64,000 nt of DNA from a virus: the IMG/VR virus record IMGVR_UViG_3300040856_002888, positions 53,598 to 117,597 of that record, one strand, 5' to 3'. Numbering within the stretch: the stretch's first letter is position 1; every line of letters begins with the position of its first letter. Made by a program: the position numbers and the translations under genes. The notes beneath the pieces are model-generated. The model saw nothing but the letters and a program-made list of their open reading frames with translations, was not told where the DNA came from and did not search any database. Below are positions 50,222 through 59,203 of the stretch, piece after piece.

Positions 50222-51633
50222 GGAAAAAAGTACTATTAATAAATCTGCCAGGCATCTCTTCTGTAGCACCTCCTATTTCTCTCGCTACCCTTAAAGGAGC
50301 AATTAAACCGTACCATGATGTAACGTGTTTTGATCTAAATTTATATGTTAATAAGGCAATAAATATCAACGAAGATTTTGGATCATTTCACAATGATAAT
50401 AAAATGCAGAAAATTCAATTTTGTATTGAAAATTTTTTGCTACGAAATAAAATAGGAATGGTTCATTATGATGTTATTGGCATTTCTATTTTATCACAAT
50501 GGCAAGAAAAACTAGCGCACTTAACAATAACATTAATTAAAAAATATAAAAATTCTAAAATTGTTACAGGCGGTCCATACTTTGTCTATTCAAATTCCCA
50601 AAACTTTGATCTAGATTTCTACAAAAAAAATGTAGATGCATACATTGTCGGAGACGGAGAAATTTCATTTAAAGAATATTTAAATGACAATTTTACGTAT
50701 CCAGGCGTAAATTCGTACAAATACGATATTAAATTTGATCGTAATAGTATGCCATTTCCAGATTATGACGATTTTAATATTAGAGAGTATACCGAATTCA
50801 ATGTCGCACAATCAAAAGGTTGCGTAAGAAAATGTGCTTTTTGTACTGTTCCTGCTGTATGGCCAAAATATGTCTATAAAGAATCAAATAGAATGGTGCA
50901 GGAAATAATTTTTTTATATAAAAACTACCTTCATCAATTACCTGGCGAAAGTAAAAAAATCCAATTTGTAGATAGCCTAATAAATGGTAGCAAGAAACTG
51001 CTAATTGAAACATCAACACAACTCATAAGATATTTTGGCAAAAACCATAATAAATTCTATTACGGAGGTCAAGCTATTGCCACTTCTAAAAATCACATAC
51101 CTTTTGAAGCATACCAACTTGCTGCCCAAGCCGGATTACGATATTTAATAACAGGTGTAGAATGCGGTAGTGAAAAAGTAAGATGGGAAATGAATAAGCG
51201 TTTCACAGACGATGATTTAGTAAATCTTTTAGAAATCTGTAAAAGCTGTAATATTAAATTTGTTCCGCTGATGCTAATAGGATTTCCTACTGAAACCGAA
51301 GAAGATTTCCAAAAAACTTTGGATTTACTAGAAATTTTTGCTAAGTATGGTATTAATTGGATCACGCCACGAAATACTTCGCTAATGAGTCTAGGACCCA
51401 ATATGGCTATTACAATTGATCCTAAAAAATATAAGATTGAAGCAGTACACAACAATTGGCACTGGTCTAGTGAATTTCACGATTTAGAAGAAAGAGTTAA
51501 TCGGGCATACCGTTATGCAAAAAAAGCACAAGAATTAGGATTGTCATCGTTATGCCCAGATGAATTTGTAAAAAATTGTATACCTAATTTAGATGATATT
51601 TATAAACAAAAAGGATTTTCTTTAGTAAATTAA
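50218..51633 (+). CDS. B12-binding-domain radical SAM protein
   Basis: 471 residues. The first 150 residues form a B12-binding-type Rossmann domain (LLINLPGISSVAPPISLATL, IVTGGPYFVYSN, AYIVGDGEISFKEYL). The radical SAM core follows with AQSKGCVRKCAFCTVPAVWP (CxxxCxxC, about residues 204-211), then GGQAIATSKNH, GVECGSEKVRWEMNKR and FVPLMLIGFPTETEEDF. Members do difficult methylations or ring changes on sugars, lipids, tRNA or natural products. Substrate unknown; linked to the epimerase. Confidence 0.88.
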   Translation: MRKKVLLINLPGISSVAPPISLATLKGAIKPYHDVTCFDLNLYVNKAININEDFGSFHNDNKMQKIQFCIENFLLRNKIGMVHYDVIGISILSQWQEKLAHLTITLIKKYKNSKIVTGGPYFVYSNSQNFDLDFYKKNVDAYIVGDGEISFKEYLNDNFTYPGVNSYKYDIKFDRNSMPFPDYDDFNIREYTEFNVAQSKGCVRKCAFCTVPAVWPKYVYKESNRMVQEIIFLYKNYLHQLPGESKKIQFVDSLINGSKKLLIETSTQLIRYFGKNHNKFYYGGQAIATSKNHIPFEAYQLAAQAGLRYLITGVECGSEKVRWEMNKRFTDDDLVNLLEICKSCNIKFVPLMLIGFPTETEEDFQKTLDLLEIFAKYGINWITPRNTSLMSLGPNMAITIDPKKYKIEAVHNNWHWSSEFHDLEERVNRAYRYAKKAQELGLSSLCPDEFVKNCIPNLDDIYKQKGFSLVN

Positions 51634-51636
51634 TTC

Positions 51637-51664
51637 TTGACATTTTTTCCTATACTGCTATAAT
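51637..51664 (+). promoter_or_regulatory. Consensus sigma-70 promoter
   Basis: TTGACA (51637-51642) and TATAAT (51659-51664), both perfect, spacing 16 bases. It lies between the radical SAM gene and the conserved phage gene at 51702, which has CAAGGAGATAA as ribosome binding site. The strength suggests early, high expression. Confidence 0.88.
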
Positions 51665-51701
51665 AAGTATTAGTTGAAACACACAACCCAAGGAGATAAC
51701 T

Positions 51702-53006
51702 ATGGCTATTGCAAAAAAGAAGCGAAATGTAAGAAATGCTGGTATCGCAGCAAAATCTGCTGTAAGAAATAAAAATTTAGAGCCCATTTGGACAGGCTGG
51801 GAGCAGATGACAGGCGAACAATTTTTCAAGCACAAGCAATCTAGCATCCGTTATTACTACACTACTTTTAAATTAGCTGATCTCCTTGCTAATGTGTATA
51901 GTTGGATGAAGGAAAATGATTACAGTAAAGAGGATATCCGTGCTGCAAAGGCTGCTAGCTCAGGTATTATCACTGCTACTGCTGCAATCCACGCTCGTAT
52001 GCTCTCAAATGGTATGCCTGATTTTAATCAAGAGGAGCAGAATTATTATGAGGAAATGCCCGGACTAGGAGATACAGTTGCTCCGGTTACAGATTATATC
52101 AAAGACCGTGTAAAAATGGCAATCCAAAATGGCAAAATAAATCTTGCTTTGAAAAAAGAAGAGGAGCCCGAAGAAGAAATGCCTGCTGCAAAGCCTTTTG
52201 TTCCTACAATACAAGAACGCATTGCAGAACAAGCTGGTTCAATGAGTGAGGATATTGATGAGTGGTTAGAAAGCTTCTTAGATAACAAGAAAACGTTCAA
52301 TCCAAACGGATTTGACTTTAAGCGGCATTTCACTGCAAAAGGTGTAACACAAGCCCATGCTCGCAAGCTACGCAGATTTTATGATGAACAATTAAATGAT
52401 TTCCGTGAGCTAGAGCAAATGCCTACTGCAGGTAAATTAAAAAAGATGACCGAAGAAGAAATCGACCAGTGGGAACAACTTAAAGAAGCTTATAGTCATT
52501 TTTCTAAGAATGATATTAAAAAGTACACAAGTGCAATTGTAGGTGTAATTGAGGCACTAGATTTTGTAATCGAAGCTAGTAAAGCGCAACGCAAACCTCG
52601 CAAAGCAAAGCCTAAGAGTGCTACAAAATTAGTAGAAAAATTAAAGTATTGTGTAACCGACGACAAATATCAAACTGCAAGTGTTGCACCGGAGCTTATA
52701 ATTGGTGCAGCAGAGCTATGGGTATTTAACACAAAAACCCGTAAGTTAGGAAAATATGTAGCAGAGAATGTCGATCCTACAGGACAAAGAGCAGACAGTG
52801 GACTTAGTGTAAAAGGAACAAGTATTATTGGATTCGATGCACATAAGAGTTTACAGAAGACCCTACGAAAACCAGCTGAGCAACTAAAAGAATTTAAAAA
52901 AGCAGGTAAGGTAGCACTTAGGAAATTTTTAGAAGATATTCCAACTACTGAAACCCTGCTGAACGGACGTTTGAATGATACTACTGTATTACTCAAAGTA
53001 AATTGA
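51702..53006 (+). CDS. Conserved-looking phage protein of unknown function
   Basis: 434 residues. A basic N-terminus (AIAKKKRNVRNAGIAAKSAV), a helical part, an acidic stretch (KKEEEPEEEMPAAK), a middle block (NPNGFDFKRHFTAKGVTQAHARKL) and a basic linker (AQRKPRKAKPKSATKLVEKL) before a beta-rich end (GAAELWVFNTKTRKLGKYVA). The charged linkers suggest nucleic-acid contact. It has its own strong sigma-70-type promoter. Not recognised. Confidence 0.65.
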   Translation: MAIAKKKRNVRNAGIAAKSAVRNKNLEPIWTGWEQMTGEQFFKHKQSSIRYYYTTFKLADLLANVYSWMKENDYSKEDIRAAKAASSGIITATAAIHARMLSNGMPDFNQEEQNYYEEMPGLGDTVAPVTDYIKDRVKMAIQNGKINLALKKEEEPEEEMPAAKPFVPTIQERIAEQAGSMSEDIDEWLESFLDNKKTFNPNGFDFKRHFTAKGVTQAHARKLRRFYDEQLNDFRELEQMPTAGKLKKMTEEEIDQWEQLKEAYSHFSKNDIKKYTSAIVGVIEALDFVIEASKAQRKPRKAKPKSATKLVEKLKYCVTDDKYQTASVAPELIIGAAELWVFNTKTRKLGKYVAENVDPTGQRADSGLSVKGTSIIGFDAHKSLQKTLRKPAEQLKEFKKAGKVALRKFLEDIPTTETLLNGRLNDTTVLLKVN

Positions 53007-53012
53007 TAAATA
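53005..53012 (+). promoter_or_regulatory. T4-type late promoter motif (GATAAATA)
   Basis: GATAAATA lies five bases before ATG 53018, the same spacing as at 13450, so the transcript would start at or near the start codon. It overlaps the stop codon of the preceding gene. Confidence 0.45.
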
Positions 53013-53017
53013 TTTGC

Positions 53018-54136
53018 ATGGAAGCAAATATAAGAACTATCCGTGAAGGATTGAAATTAATAGCAGATGTTATAGAAGAAGTAGATAATAAACCTAAAAG
53101 AAAAATATCCTATAGAGAATTATCAGGCGATCATATCAGTGGAGGCAAAATTACACAATTTAGCTCTACTGGTATTGTTGATAAAGCCTCACGTGGTATT
53201 TTAGAGGTGAGTGATAATGGATTAAGGGTTAGATATGCTGATATACAAGAATTAACTTCGCCTTTAAAAGTCCAAGGAAATTTAACAGTTTTTGGTGATG
53301 TATTTTCTGACAAACTTACAGTTAATGGAGAAATTAAAGCAGGTAAACTTACAGTAAACGAACTTACAGCCGATATTAGAATAGAACGTACAGATTCTTT
53401 GCAATTTTTAAACAGCAACGGTAATACATCTGGTATAGGTTTAATATGGAATAATGATAACATTCAGCATAAGTTTCTTTTTCGATCGCCTGATCAATTT
53501 TGGTCTAGCGAAAATATTAGTCTGCCAAAAGATAAAGCTATTATTATTAACAGCAGGGTAGTTTTAAATGAAACTGGATTAGGATCAAAAGTTACCAATA
53601 GTAATTTAGAAGTTTTAGGATGTGTTAAAAATCTAACCACAACTGGATCTTTAAATTTTGATAATCATATTTTTTACAATCACAATTTTAAACGATTAGG
53701 CATTGGAACCGACTCTCCTAATGCAACTTTACATATTTTAGATAAATTTGGCGATTTCAAAATCGATGCAAATACAGGCGGCTTTAGCATTGGAAGCAAC
53801 ACTACTACAGATATTTCTATTGTTACAGATGATACTGCAAGGATACAAATTTCAGCTACAGGAGAAATTGTTCTAAACAAAAAAATCTTTATCAATGGAC
53901 AATTAGGTATTGGCGTTAAAAATGTAAATCCAATGCTTGATTTAGCTACATCACGTCCAATTAGTATACAAAATAAGAAAATAGAAGTTGGCGGACATAT
54001 TCCTTCAGCTGGTATATACAATAGAGGTGATATGGTTTGGAATAGTTGGCCAATGCCAGGAGCATTTGTAGGTTGGATATGCATAGAATCAGGAGAGCCC
54101 GGTAAATGGAAACCTTTTGGACAGATACAAAATTAA
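53018..54136 (+). CDS. Fibre- or baseplate-like structural protein
   Basis: 372 residues. The N-terminus has a helix (IRTIREGLKLIADVIEEVDN). The rest is beta-repeat sequence typical of phage fibres: LTVFGDVFSDKLTVNGEIKAGKLTVNELTA, then the GTDSP-like RLGIGTDSPNATLHILDKFG and QLGIGVKNVNPMLDL repeats seen in fibre shafts, and a C-terminus with GAFVGWICIESGEPGKWKPFGQI. Likely a minor fibre. Confidence 0.75.
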   Translation: MEANIRTIREGLKLIADVIEEVDNKPKRKISYRELSGDHISGGKITQFSSTGIVDKASRGILEVSDNGLRVRYADIQELTSPLKVQGNLTVFGDVFSDKLTVNGEIKAGKLTVNELTADIRIERTDSLQFLNSNGNTSGIGLIWNNDNIQHKFLFRSPDQFWSSENISLPKDKAIIINSRVVLNETGLGSKVTNSNLEVLGCVKNLTTTGSLNFDNHIFYNHNFKRLGIGTDSPNATLHILDKFGDFKIDANTGGFSIGSNTTTDISIVTDDTARIQISATGEIVLNKKIFINGQLGIGVKNVNPMLDLATSRPISIQNKKIEVGGHIPSAGIYNRGDMVWNSWPMPGAFVGWICIESGEPGKWKPFGQIQN

Positions 54137-54411
54137 CACAAATTACATTTTGGCAATGGTTTGGCAGGGTAGTTCCTATGATCCTTATTGTTGCCTTTTT
54201 ATCATTTTACATCTATGGCGGTGTAAATCTAATTGGTAACACAATTGCTTTCATCTTAACTGCCTTATCTTTTATACCTATAATTTGGTGGTGGTGGGCT
54301 ATGGATGTAATGAAGTGGCTTTCTAAATTATACGGCGAAACTATTGAGCATCAAACACTGATATTAGAAGAAATTAAAGATATCAAAAAAGAACTTTACA
54401 AACCTGAATAA
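54106..54411 (+). CDS. Membrane protein
   Basis: 101 residues with two hydrophobic spans (PMILIVAFLSFYIYGGVNLI and TIAFILTALSFIPIIWWWWA) and a charged C-terminal helix (HQTLILEEIKDIKKELYK). Overlaps the fibre-like gene by 31 bases. Layout allows a holin-like role, which is a guess. Confidence 0.6.
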   Translation: METFWTDTKLTQITFWQWFGRVVPMILIVAFLSFYIYGGVNLIGNTIAFILTALSFIPIIWWWWAMDVMKWLSKLYGETIEHQTLILEEIKDIKKELYKPE

Positions 54412-54441
54412 TATAAGTACAATAAAATTTTAAAGGGTAAC

Positions 54442-54930
54442 ATGGCTAGATATTTTTCGACTAAAACTTATGGCAATGATCGTGGCTTGAGTTGTTGCTT
54501 TAGACAGTGGCGAGCTACACATTCCCATTGCAGTTTATTACATGGTTATTCGATTGGTGTCAAATTAATTTTTGAATGTGAAGAGCTAGATGAACGCAAT
54601 TGGGTAATGGATTTTGGAGGATTAAAGGAATTTAAAAATTGGCTTGAACATATGTTTGATCATACTGTGCTCGTAGCCGAAGATGATCCAAAGCTAGATT
54701 TGTTTAAACAATTAAATAGTATGGACGACGGATACAATGCTAAAGGCATTTGTGATCTTAGGATTGTACCAGGTGTAGGTTGTGAAAAATTTGCAGAACT
54801 TTGTTTTAAGAAAATGGCAGAGCTTTTAGAAGAAGACAAAAAAACCCATCGAGCACTTAATCCTACTGTCCGAGTAAAATCTGTAGAAGTATTTGAACAC
54901 GGAGCTAATAGTGCAATTTACGAAGGCTAG
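54442..54930 (+). CDS. queD: 6-carboxy-5,6,7,8-tetrahydropterin synthase-like (QueD/PTPS)
   Basis: 162 residues. CCFRQWRATHSHCSLLHGYSIG (about residues 17-38) gives the catalytic Cys and zinc-binding His residues; NWVMDFGGLKEFKNWLEHMFDHTVLV is the second signature; VKSVEVFEHGANSAIY near the end has the pterin-anchoring Glu. QueD makes a 7-deazaguanine precursor from dihydroneopterin triphosphate, used for queuosine or phage DNA modification. The other Que enzymes are not in the window. Confidence 0.85.
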   Translation: MARYFSTKTYGNDRGLSCCFRQWRATHSHCSLLHGYSIGVKLIFECEELDERNWVMDFGGLKEFKNWLEHMFDHTVLVAEDDPKLDLFKQLNSMDDGYNAKGICDLRIVPGVGCEKFAELCFKKMAELLEEDKKTHRALNPTVRVKSVEVFEHGANSAIYEG

Positions 54931-54935
54931 CCAAA

Positions 54936-55748
54936 ATGGCTAAAGTAGATAAATCTCTCTATTCAAAACAAGAATTTAAGTTAATAAAAGAAGAAAGAAG
55001 AATTGCAAAATTAAAACAAGTTAATAAAGAAAATCGTTGCGGAAACATAGTTAACATTGTATGTTTAAAGCATGGGGTTAAGTATAGTCCAGATTACGTA
55101 AACAAATTGTATTACGGTGTCAAAAATAATCTTACATTGCCATTTAAATTTTATTGTTTAACCGAGAGTTCAAAAAATGTCTGCAGTGATATAAATGTAC
55201 TTCCTTTACCAGAAATTGATATACAAGGCTGGTGGTATAAACCATACGTTTTTTCAAAAGACTTACCTATACAAGGAACAATTTTATACCTAGATTTAGA
55301 TTTAGTCATTACGGGCAATCTAGATAAACTGTTTAGTTTTGCTCCTACTCACTTTTGCATTATAAGAGATTTTAACAGGATTCTACGTCCTAACTATGAT
55401 AGATTTAACAGCAGTGTAATGAGATTCGAGCATGGAAATTTAGATTATTTATGGCAAAAATTTAAAAAAGAATATAAAAGAATTACAAGTAAATTTTTTG
55501 GTGATCAAGACTTTATCTATCATGAAAAAAAAGGTCAGGCACAATATTTTCCCGACCAATGGATCAAAAGTTGGAAATGGGAAATTAGAAAAAGTAGAAA
55601 ATATGCTCCAAACGGAGTTCGTGGAAATAGAAAACTACAAGGCGTAGAAGATGTAGTACCTCCTCGAGACTGTTGTATCGCAGTCTTTCATGGCGATCCA
55701 AACCCGCACTTATGCGATGATCCTTATATTAAACAAACATGGATATAA
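54936..55748 (+). CDS. Glycosyltransferase-like protein
   Basis: 270 residues. ILYLDLDLVITGNLDKLFSF (about residues 110-129) holds the metal-binding DxD of GT-A enzymes; NSSVMRFEHGNLDYLW, FGDQDFIYHEKKG and CCIAVFHGDPNPHLCDDPYI are the other blocks, as in GT8/capsule-type families. It may decorate host surface, virion or DNA. Overlaps the next gene by ten bases. Confidence 0.75.
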   Translation: MAKVDKSLYSKQEFKLIKEERRIAKLKQVNKENRCGNIVNIVCLKHGVKYSPDYVNKLYYGVKNNLTLPFKFYCLTESSKNVCSDINVLPLPEIDIQGWWYKPYVFSKDLPIQGTILYLDLDLVITGNLDKLFSFAPTHFCIIRDFNRILRPNYDRFNSSVMRFEHGNLDYLWQKFKKEYKRITSKFFGDQDFIYHEKKGQAQYFPDQWIKSWKWEIRKSRKYAPNGVRGNRKLQGVEDVVPPRDCCIAVFHGDPNPHLCDDPYIKQTWI

Positions 55749-56827
55749 AAAGAATAGGTTTTGCATGCAAGTATATGCATCCTGACCAAACATTAAAAAA
55801 GCAGCAGTTAGAAGAATGTCAAAGACCACTAAATACGAAATGCACCACTGTTGCGTGGTTGAATAGACAAGAAAGGAACGTAGCAGAACAGCGTCTATGG
55901 GATATTATGGTACATAATATTAAATCCTTAGAACTCCTTATCCGCTACGTAGGAGGTTTACCAGATGAATTACGAATGGTTAGGCTTGGTAGTGATATAC
56001 TGCCTGTATATACCCAGCCCGATTGGAGTTATTATTGGCGGAACGCTAATGTACAAAACTATGCAGAAAATGCACTACGAAAAGTTGGAGAAATCAGTCG
56101 TGCGTATAACATACGCCTATCTATGCATCCTGGCCAGTTTACTGTACTGGCAAGTGATAATGCCGATATTGTTAACAACAGCATAGAGGAATTTGAGTAT
56201 CATGTGGATATCGCACGTTGGTTGGGCTACGGTAAAAGATTCCAAGACTTTAAAATCAACGTACACATTGCAGGTAGACAAGGTCCGGCCGGCATCAAAG
56301 CTGTATTGCCAAGACTATCCCCAGAAGCAAGGAATACCATCACAATCGAGAATGATGAAAACTCGTGGGGTCTTGAAGCAAGCCTCGAACTCGAAAAAGA
56401 TCTCGCACTCGTACTTGATATACACCACCACTGGATTAAAACAGGTGAGTACATCAAACCCACAGATGATAGATATAAACGTGTAGTAGATAGTTGGCGA
56501 GGTTTGCGTCCTACAATACATTATTCCTACAGTCGCAATGAGCATTTACCGGAAAATTTTGCACATGACAATTTTCCAGATATGGAACAATTACTCGCAC
56601 AAGGTTGTAAGAAGCAAAAGCTGCGAGCACATAGTGACTACTATCCGAACCCTGTTGTTAATCAATGGGCTGCTAGCTTTAGAGAAACAGCAGACATCAT
56701 GTGCGAATCCAAATGCAAAAATCTTGCAAGCATTGAATTTTATGAAAGTATAAATGGAAAAAATAATCAAGTTCTTCAAGGAGAGCTATCAGGCAAGTCC
56801 GCTGGCAACATATTGCGAGCTGCTTGA
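55739..56827 (+). CDS. uvsE: UV DNA damage endonuclease
   Basis: 362 residues. Metal-binding TIM barrel of the UVDE family: RIGFACKYMHPD at the start, then RLSMHPGQFTVLASDN, NINVHIAGRQG-like block at about residue 178, TIENDENSWGL, LVLDIHHHWI and RPTIHYSYSRNEH. It nicks DNA 5' of UV photoproducts. Useful to a surface-ocean phage. Overlaps the membrane gene at 56754 by 74 bases. Confidence 0.93.
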   Translation: MDIKRIGFACKYMHPDQTLKKQQLEECQRPLNTKCTTVAWLNRQERNVAEQRLWDIMVHNIKSLELLIRYVGGLPDELRMVRLGSDILPVYTQPDWSYYWRNANVQNYAENALRKVGEISRAYNIRLSMHPGQFTVLASDNADIVNNSIEEFEYHVDIARWLGYGKRFQDFKINVHIAGRQGPAGIKAVLPRLSPEARNTITIENDENSWGLEASLELEKDLALVLDIHHHWIKTGEYIKPTDDRYKRVVDSWRGLRPTIHYSYSRNEHLPENFAHDNFPDMEQLLAQGCKKQKLRAHSDYYPNPVVNQWAASFRETADIMCESKCKNLASIEFYESINGKNNQVLQGELSGKSAGNILRAA

Positions 56828-57032
56828 AGCATCTTTTTTAATCGTAGCAAGTGCTGTACTTAGTTTTACAATTCTAGACCCTGCTACTACTATCTTTATA
56901 CCACTTTACCTAGTAGGTAGCATACTGGCGGTTATAAGCACTTATATCCGTCGTAGCAGTGCTATAGTCTTATGCCTGTGGTTTACTGCTATGAATGGAT
57001 GGGCTTTTATACAGTTGTTCTTTTTAGGCTAA
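56754..57032 (+). CDS. Small membrane protein
   Basis: 92 residues with three hydrophobic spans (FLIVASAVLSFTILDP, TTIFIPLYLVGSILAVISTY, AIVLCLWFTAMNGWAFIQLF). Its first 25 codons overlap uvsE in another frame. The composition is strongly membrane-like, which supports real coding despite the overlap. Function unknown. Confidence 0.6.
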   Translation: MEKIIKFFKESYQASPLATYCELLEASFLIVASAVLSFTILDPATTIFIPLYLVGSILAVISTYIRRSSAIVLCLWFTAMNGWAFIQLFFLG

Positions 57033-57061
57033 ATAAAGCAAAGAGCCGGAGCGTAGACCGA

Positions 57062-58480
57062 ATGCTATTAAGACAAATATTTGAACAACAATTAAACGAA
57101 GCACAGTTAAGCGATATTACTATAGGGTTTGAAATTGAATGCGTTATAGACGGAGATATGGTCAAAGTCTATAATGATCTTGCAAAGAAATATAATGTAG
57201 ACGGTGGCAGTGATTCCAGCATACAGCCTAATACTGTCTACGGAAACGAAATTGGAATGGAGTTTAGGATAGGTGCTTTAGCAAAAGGTGGACAGATGGC
57301 TGCTACACCTGCTAACATCATGACCTGTGCAAACTTTGTACATGATATTTTTAAACTTGGCGCTTACACAAATCGAACATGCGGCATGCATGCACATTTT
57401 GGTTTGGGTCCTATCACTAAGATGAGCACAGTTGAATCTAGTTGGGTAGCTGTAATGATGTTACAGAGCCCGTTATTCGAACAACTGTATACCACATACA
57501 AAGGACAAAATCTCTACGACAATGATTATGCTAATGTGCAACGTGTAAAAGACAGCGTAGATGAAATTGTACACATGGCGCAACAGATGAAAGGTGAAGG
57601 TGAAGACAAAGAAGAAATAGTTGAATATCTATTCGACAATTTGTTTAACCGAGACGAGTTTGAAAAATATTCTGCACTTTTTCCACACGGTCAAGGCACA
57701 TTAGAATGGCGTGGGTTGCGTGGAGTACTAAATGATAAACGACAAAACATTAACTATGAAACTATACTAGGGTTTTTTAAACTTGCATTAAGTTTTGCTA
57801 GAACAATTAAAATGATAATGAACAAGTATAATGAGCTTTCTATAGCTGGTGTTAAGATGCGAGACTTACAAGAACACGGTGCCAGCTACGGTATAGAAAA
57901 ACAACAAGAAGTTAAATCAAACGTCATTCCGTTAATAAAAGTTTCAGGTCTTAACAATGGAATGCAAAAGATCTTTATTAACCACTTTTCAAAACAGTTG
58001 CAGCAACCAAAATATAAAAAACAATATTGGGCTAGGGCAAATAGCGTTTTCAAAAACGACTTACGATTTGCTGCGCCTGTTTTAAACTACTTTTATGATA
58101 AATTCAAACAATATGATTTATCAATAAAAGAAGATTATCTTGTGTCAGCAGAATTTCCTATAGTTGCAAAAGAATTTATTAGAAGAGAAGATATTGTTAT
58201 AGATGATATGTGGCGTAAAGGTAGAGACTTTGGAATTCTTTTAAGCTTTGTGTTTAAGCATTGTAATTTTATTGCGAAAGACATATCATTCTTCGAAAAT
58301 CACGGCAGAATGTTTTTCCGTGTTCCTACTATAGACGAAACAAATAAAATAATTATAAAAGACAAAAAAGACGAAGCTAAGTTAGACAAAGCACTTGCAA
58401 TGGTGACACCAAAAAACAAAAGATTTATGGATGTAAGAAGGAATGTTGAAATAGATCCGTCAAAGTTTACTGATATCTAA
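57062..58480 (+). CDS. Amidoligase-family protein
   Basis: 472 residues from ATG 57062. ITIGFEIECVIDGDM (about residues 19-33), GGSDSSIQPN, EIGMEFRIGALAKGGQMAATP and TNRTCGMHAHFGLGPI (about 107-122) fit the amidoligase fold (glutamine-synthetase-like), whose members join amines to carboxylates. GTLEWRGLRG near residue 219 adds a substrate block. The N-terminus MLLRQIFEQQLNEAQ looks like a T4 capsid-targeting peptide with cleavage after LNE, so the protein may be packaged and injected. Convergent overlap with the - strand gene. Confidence 0.75.
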   Translation: MLLRQIFEQQLNEAQLSDITIGFEIECVIDGDMVKVYNDLAKKYNVDGGSDSSIQPNTVYGNEIGMEFRIGALAKGGQMAATPANIMTCANFVHDIFKLGAYTNRTCGMHAHFGLGPITKMSTVESSWVAVMMLQSPLFEQLYTTYKGQNLYDNDYANVQRVKDSVDEIVHMAQQMKGEGEDKEEIVEYLFDNLFNRDEFEKYSALFPHGQGTLEWRGLRGVLNDKRQNINYETILGFFKLALSFARTIKMIMNKYNELSIAGVKMRDLQEHGASYGIEKQQEVKSNVIPLIKVSGLNNGMQKIFINHFSKQLQQPKYKKQYWARANSVFKNDLRFAAPVLNYFYDKFKQYDLSIKEDYLVSAEFPIVAKEFIRREDIVIDDMWRKGRDFGILLSFVFKHCNFIAKDISFFENHGRMFFRVPTIDETNKIIIKDKKDEAKLDKALAMVTPKNKRFMDVRRNVEIDPSKFTDI

Positions 58481-58747
58481 AGCACTGCTAGCTAGCAAAT
58501 CCCATACTGCTTTCCGTTCTTGACCTTTCCTCTGTGCAAATCTCTTTGCATCACAATTTCCGCAAACATGAAAGACATTATTATTAATCCTTTTAGGATC
58601 CATTTTACCTCTCAGTCTAGTAAAAATTTCGTTACACGAATCGCATCGTAAAACAAGCTCTATACTATGCCTGTAGTAAGTATGCTCTAAGCCAGTCTTA
58701 GATTTCCTTGTATATTTGTTTTTCATCATACGCTGATCTATAAACAT
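58460..58747 (-). CDS. Zinc-ribbon protein on the opposite strand
   Basis: 95 residues, the only convincing - strand gene. LRCDSCNEIFTRLRGKMDP and VFHVCGNCDAKRFAQRKGQERK give two CxxC pairs of a zinc ribbon in a basic protein. Similar small proteins occur beside phage genes, some as homing-endonuclease parts. Its 3' end overlaps the amidoligase gene by 21 bases. Role unknown. Confidence 0.7.
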   Translation of the reverse strand: MFIDQRMMKNKYTRKSKTGLEHTYYRHSIELVLRCDSCNEIFTRLRGKMDPKRINNNVFHVCGNCDAKRFAQRKGQERKAVWDLLASSALDISKL

Positions 58748-58783
58748 ATAAGTATTTACTACATTAAGATTATAAAATTAACA

Positions 58784-58791
58784 CATAAATA
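58784..58791 (+). promoter_or_regulatory. T4-type late promoter motif (CATAAATA)
   Basis: CATAAATA lies 18 bases upstream of ATG 58810, with AAGAGGTAA as ribosome binding site between. It would drive the Fe-S carrier and the long virion gene. Confidence 0.55.
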
Positions 58792-58809
58792 TATTCATAA
58801 GAGGTAAAA

Positions 58810-59184
58810 ATGTCATTTGTAATCATCACTGATAGAGCAAAAGAAAAAATTAATCAGCTATGCGAAGAAAATAATGTATTTGCCATCACACTAAATCTAA
58901 AAGGTGGAGGTTGTGCAGGATATCAATATGACTGGGGAGTTACTGATACTCCGACAAGACATGACGAAGTAATTAATACAGGAGATGGAAATTTAGCAAT
59001 AGGTAAAAAAAGTATGTTGTTCCTAATGGGTACTGAGATAGATTATGTAACAAGTATAGTAGGATCTAATTTTGACATACGAAATCCAAATGCTAAATCC
59101 AGTTGCGGTTGCGGTACAAGTGTAAGCTTTGATGTTAGTACCTTACCAACAGAGAAAAAACCAGTGTTTACGCCAACCTGGTGA
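58810..59184 (+). CDS. A-type Fe-S cluster carrier (IscA/ErpA/HesB-like)
   Basis: 124 residues. The three conserved cysteines are present: GGGCAGYQYDWG (about residues 35-46) and the C-terminal SSCGCGTSVSF (about 98-108). The core LNLKGGGCAGY and LMGTEIDYVTSIVGSNFDIRNPNAKS are typical. It delivers Fe-S clusters to apo-enzymes. It is the partner type of Nfu, also in this phage (894). Confidence 0.92.
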   Translation: MSFVIITDRAKEKINQLCEENNVFAITLNLKGGGCAGYQYDWGVTDTPTRHDEVINTGDGNLAIGKKSMLFLMGTEIDYVTSIVGSNFDIRNPNAKSSCGCGTSVSFDVSTLPTEKKPVFTPTW

Positions 59185-59203
59185 TAATATAGGAGAAATA
59201 TAA

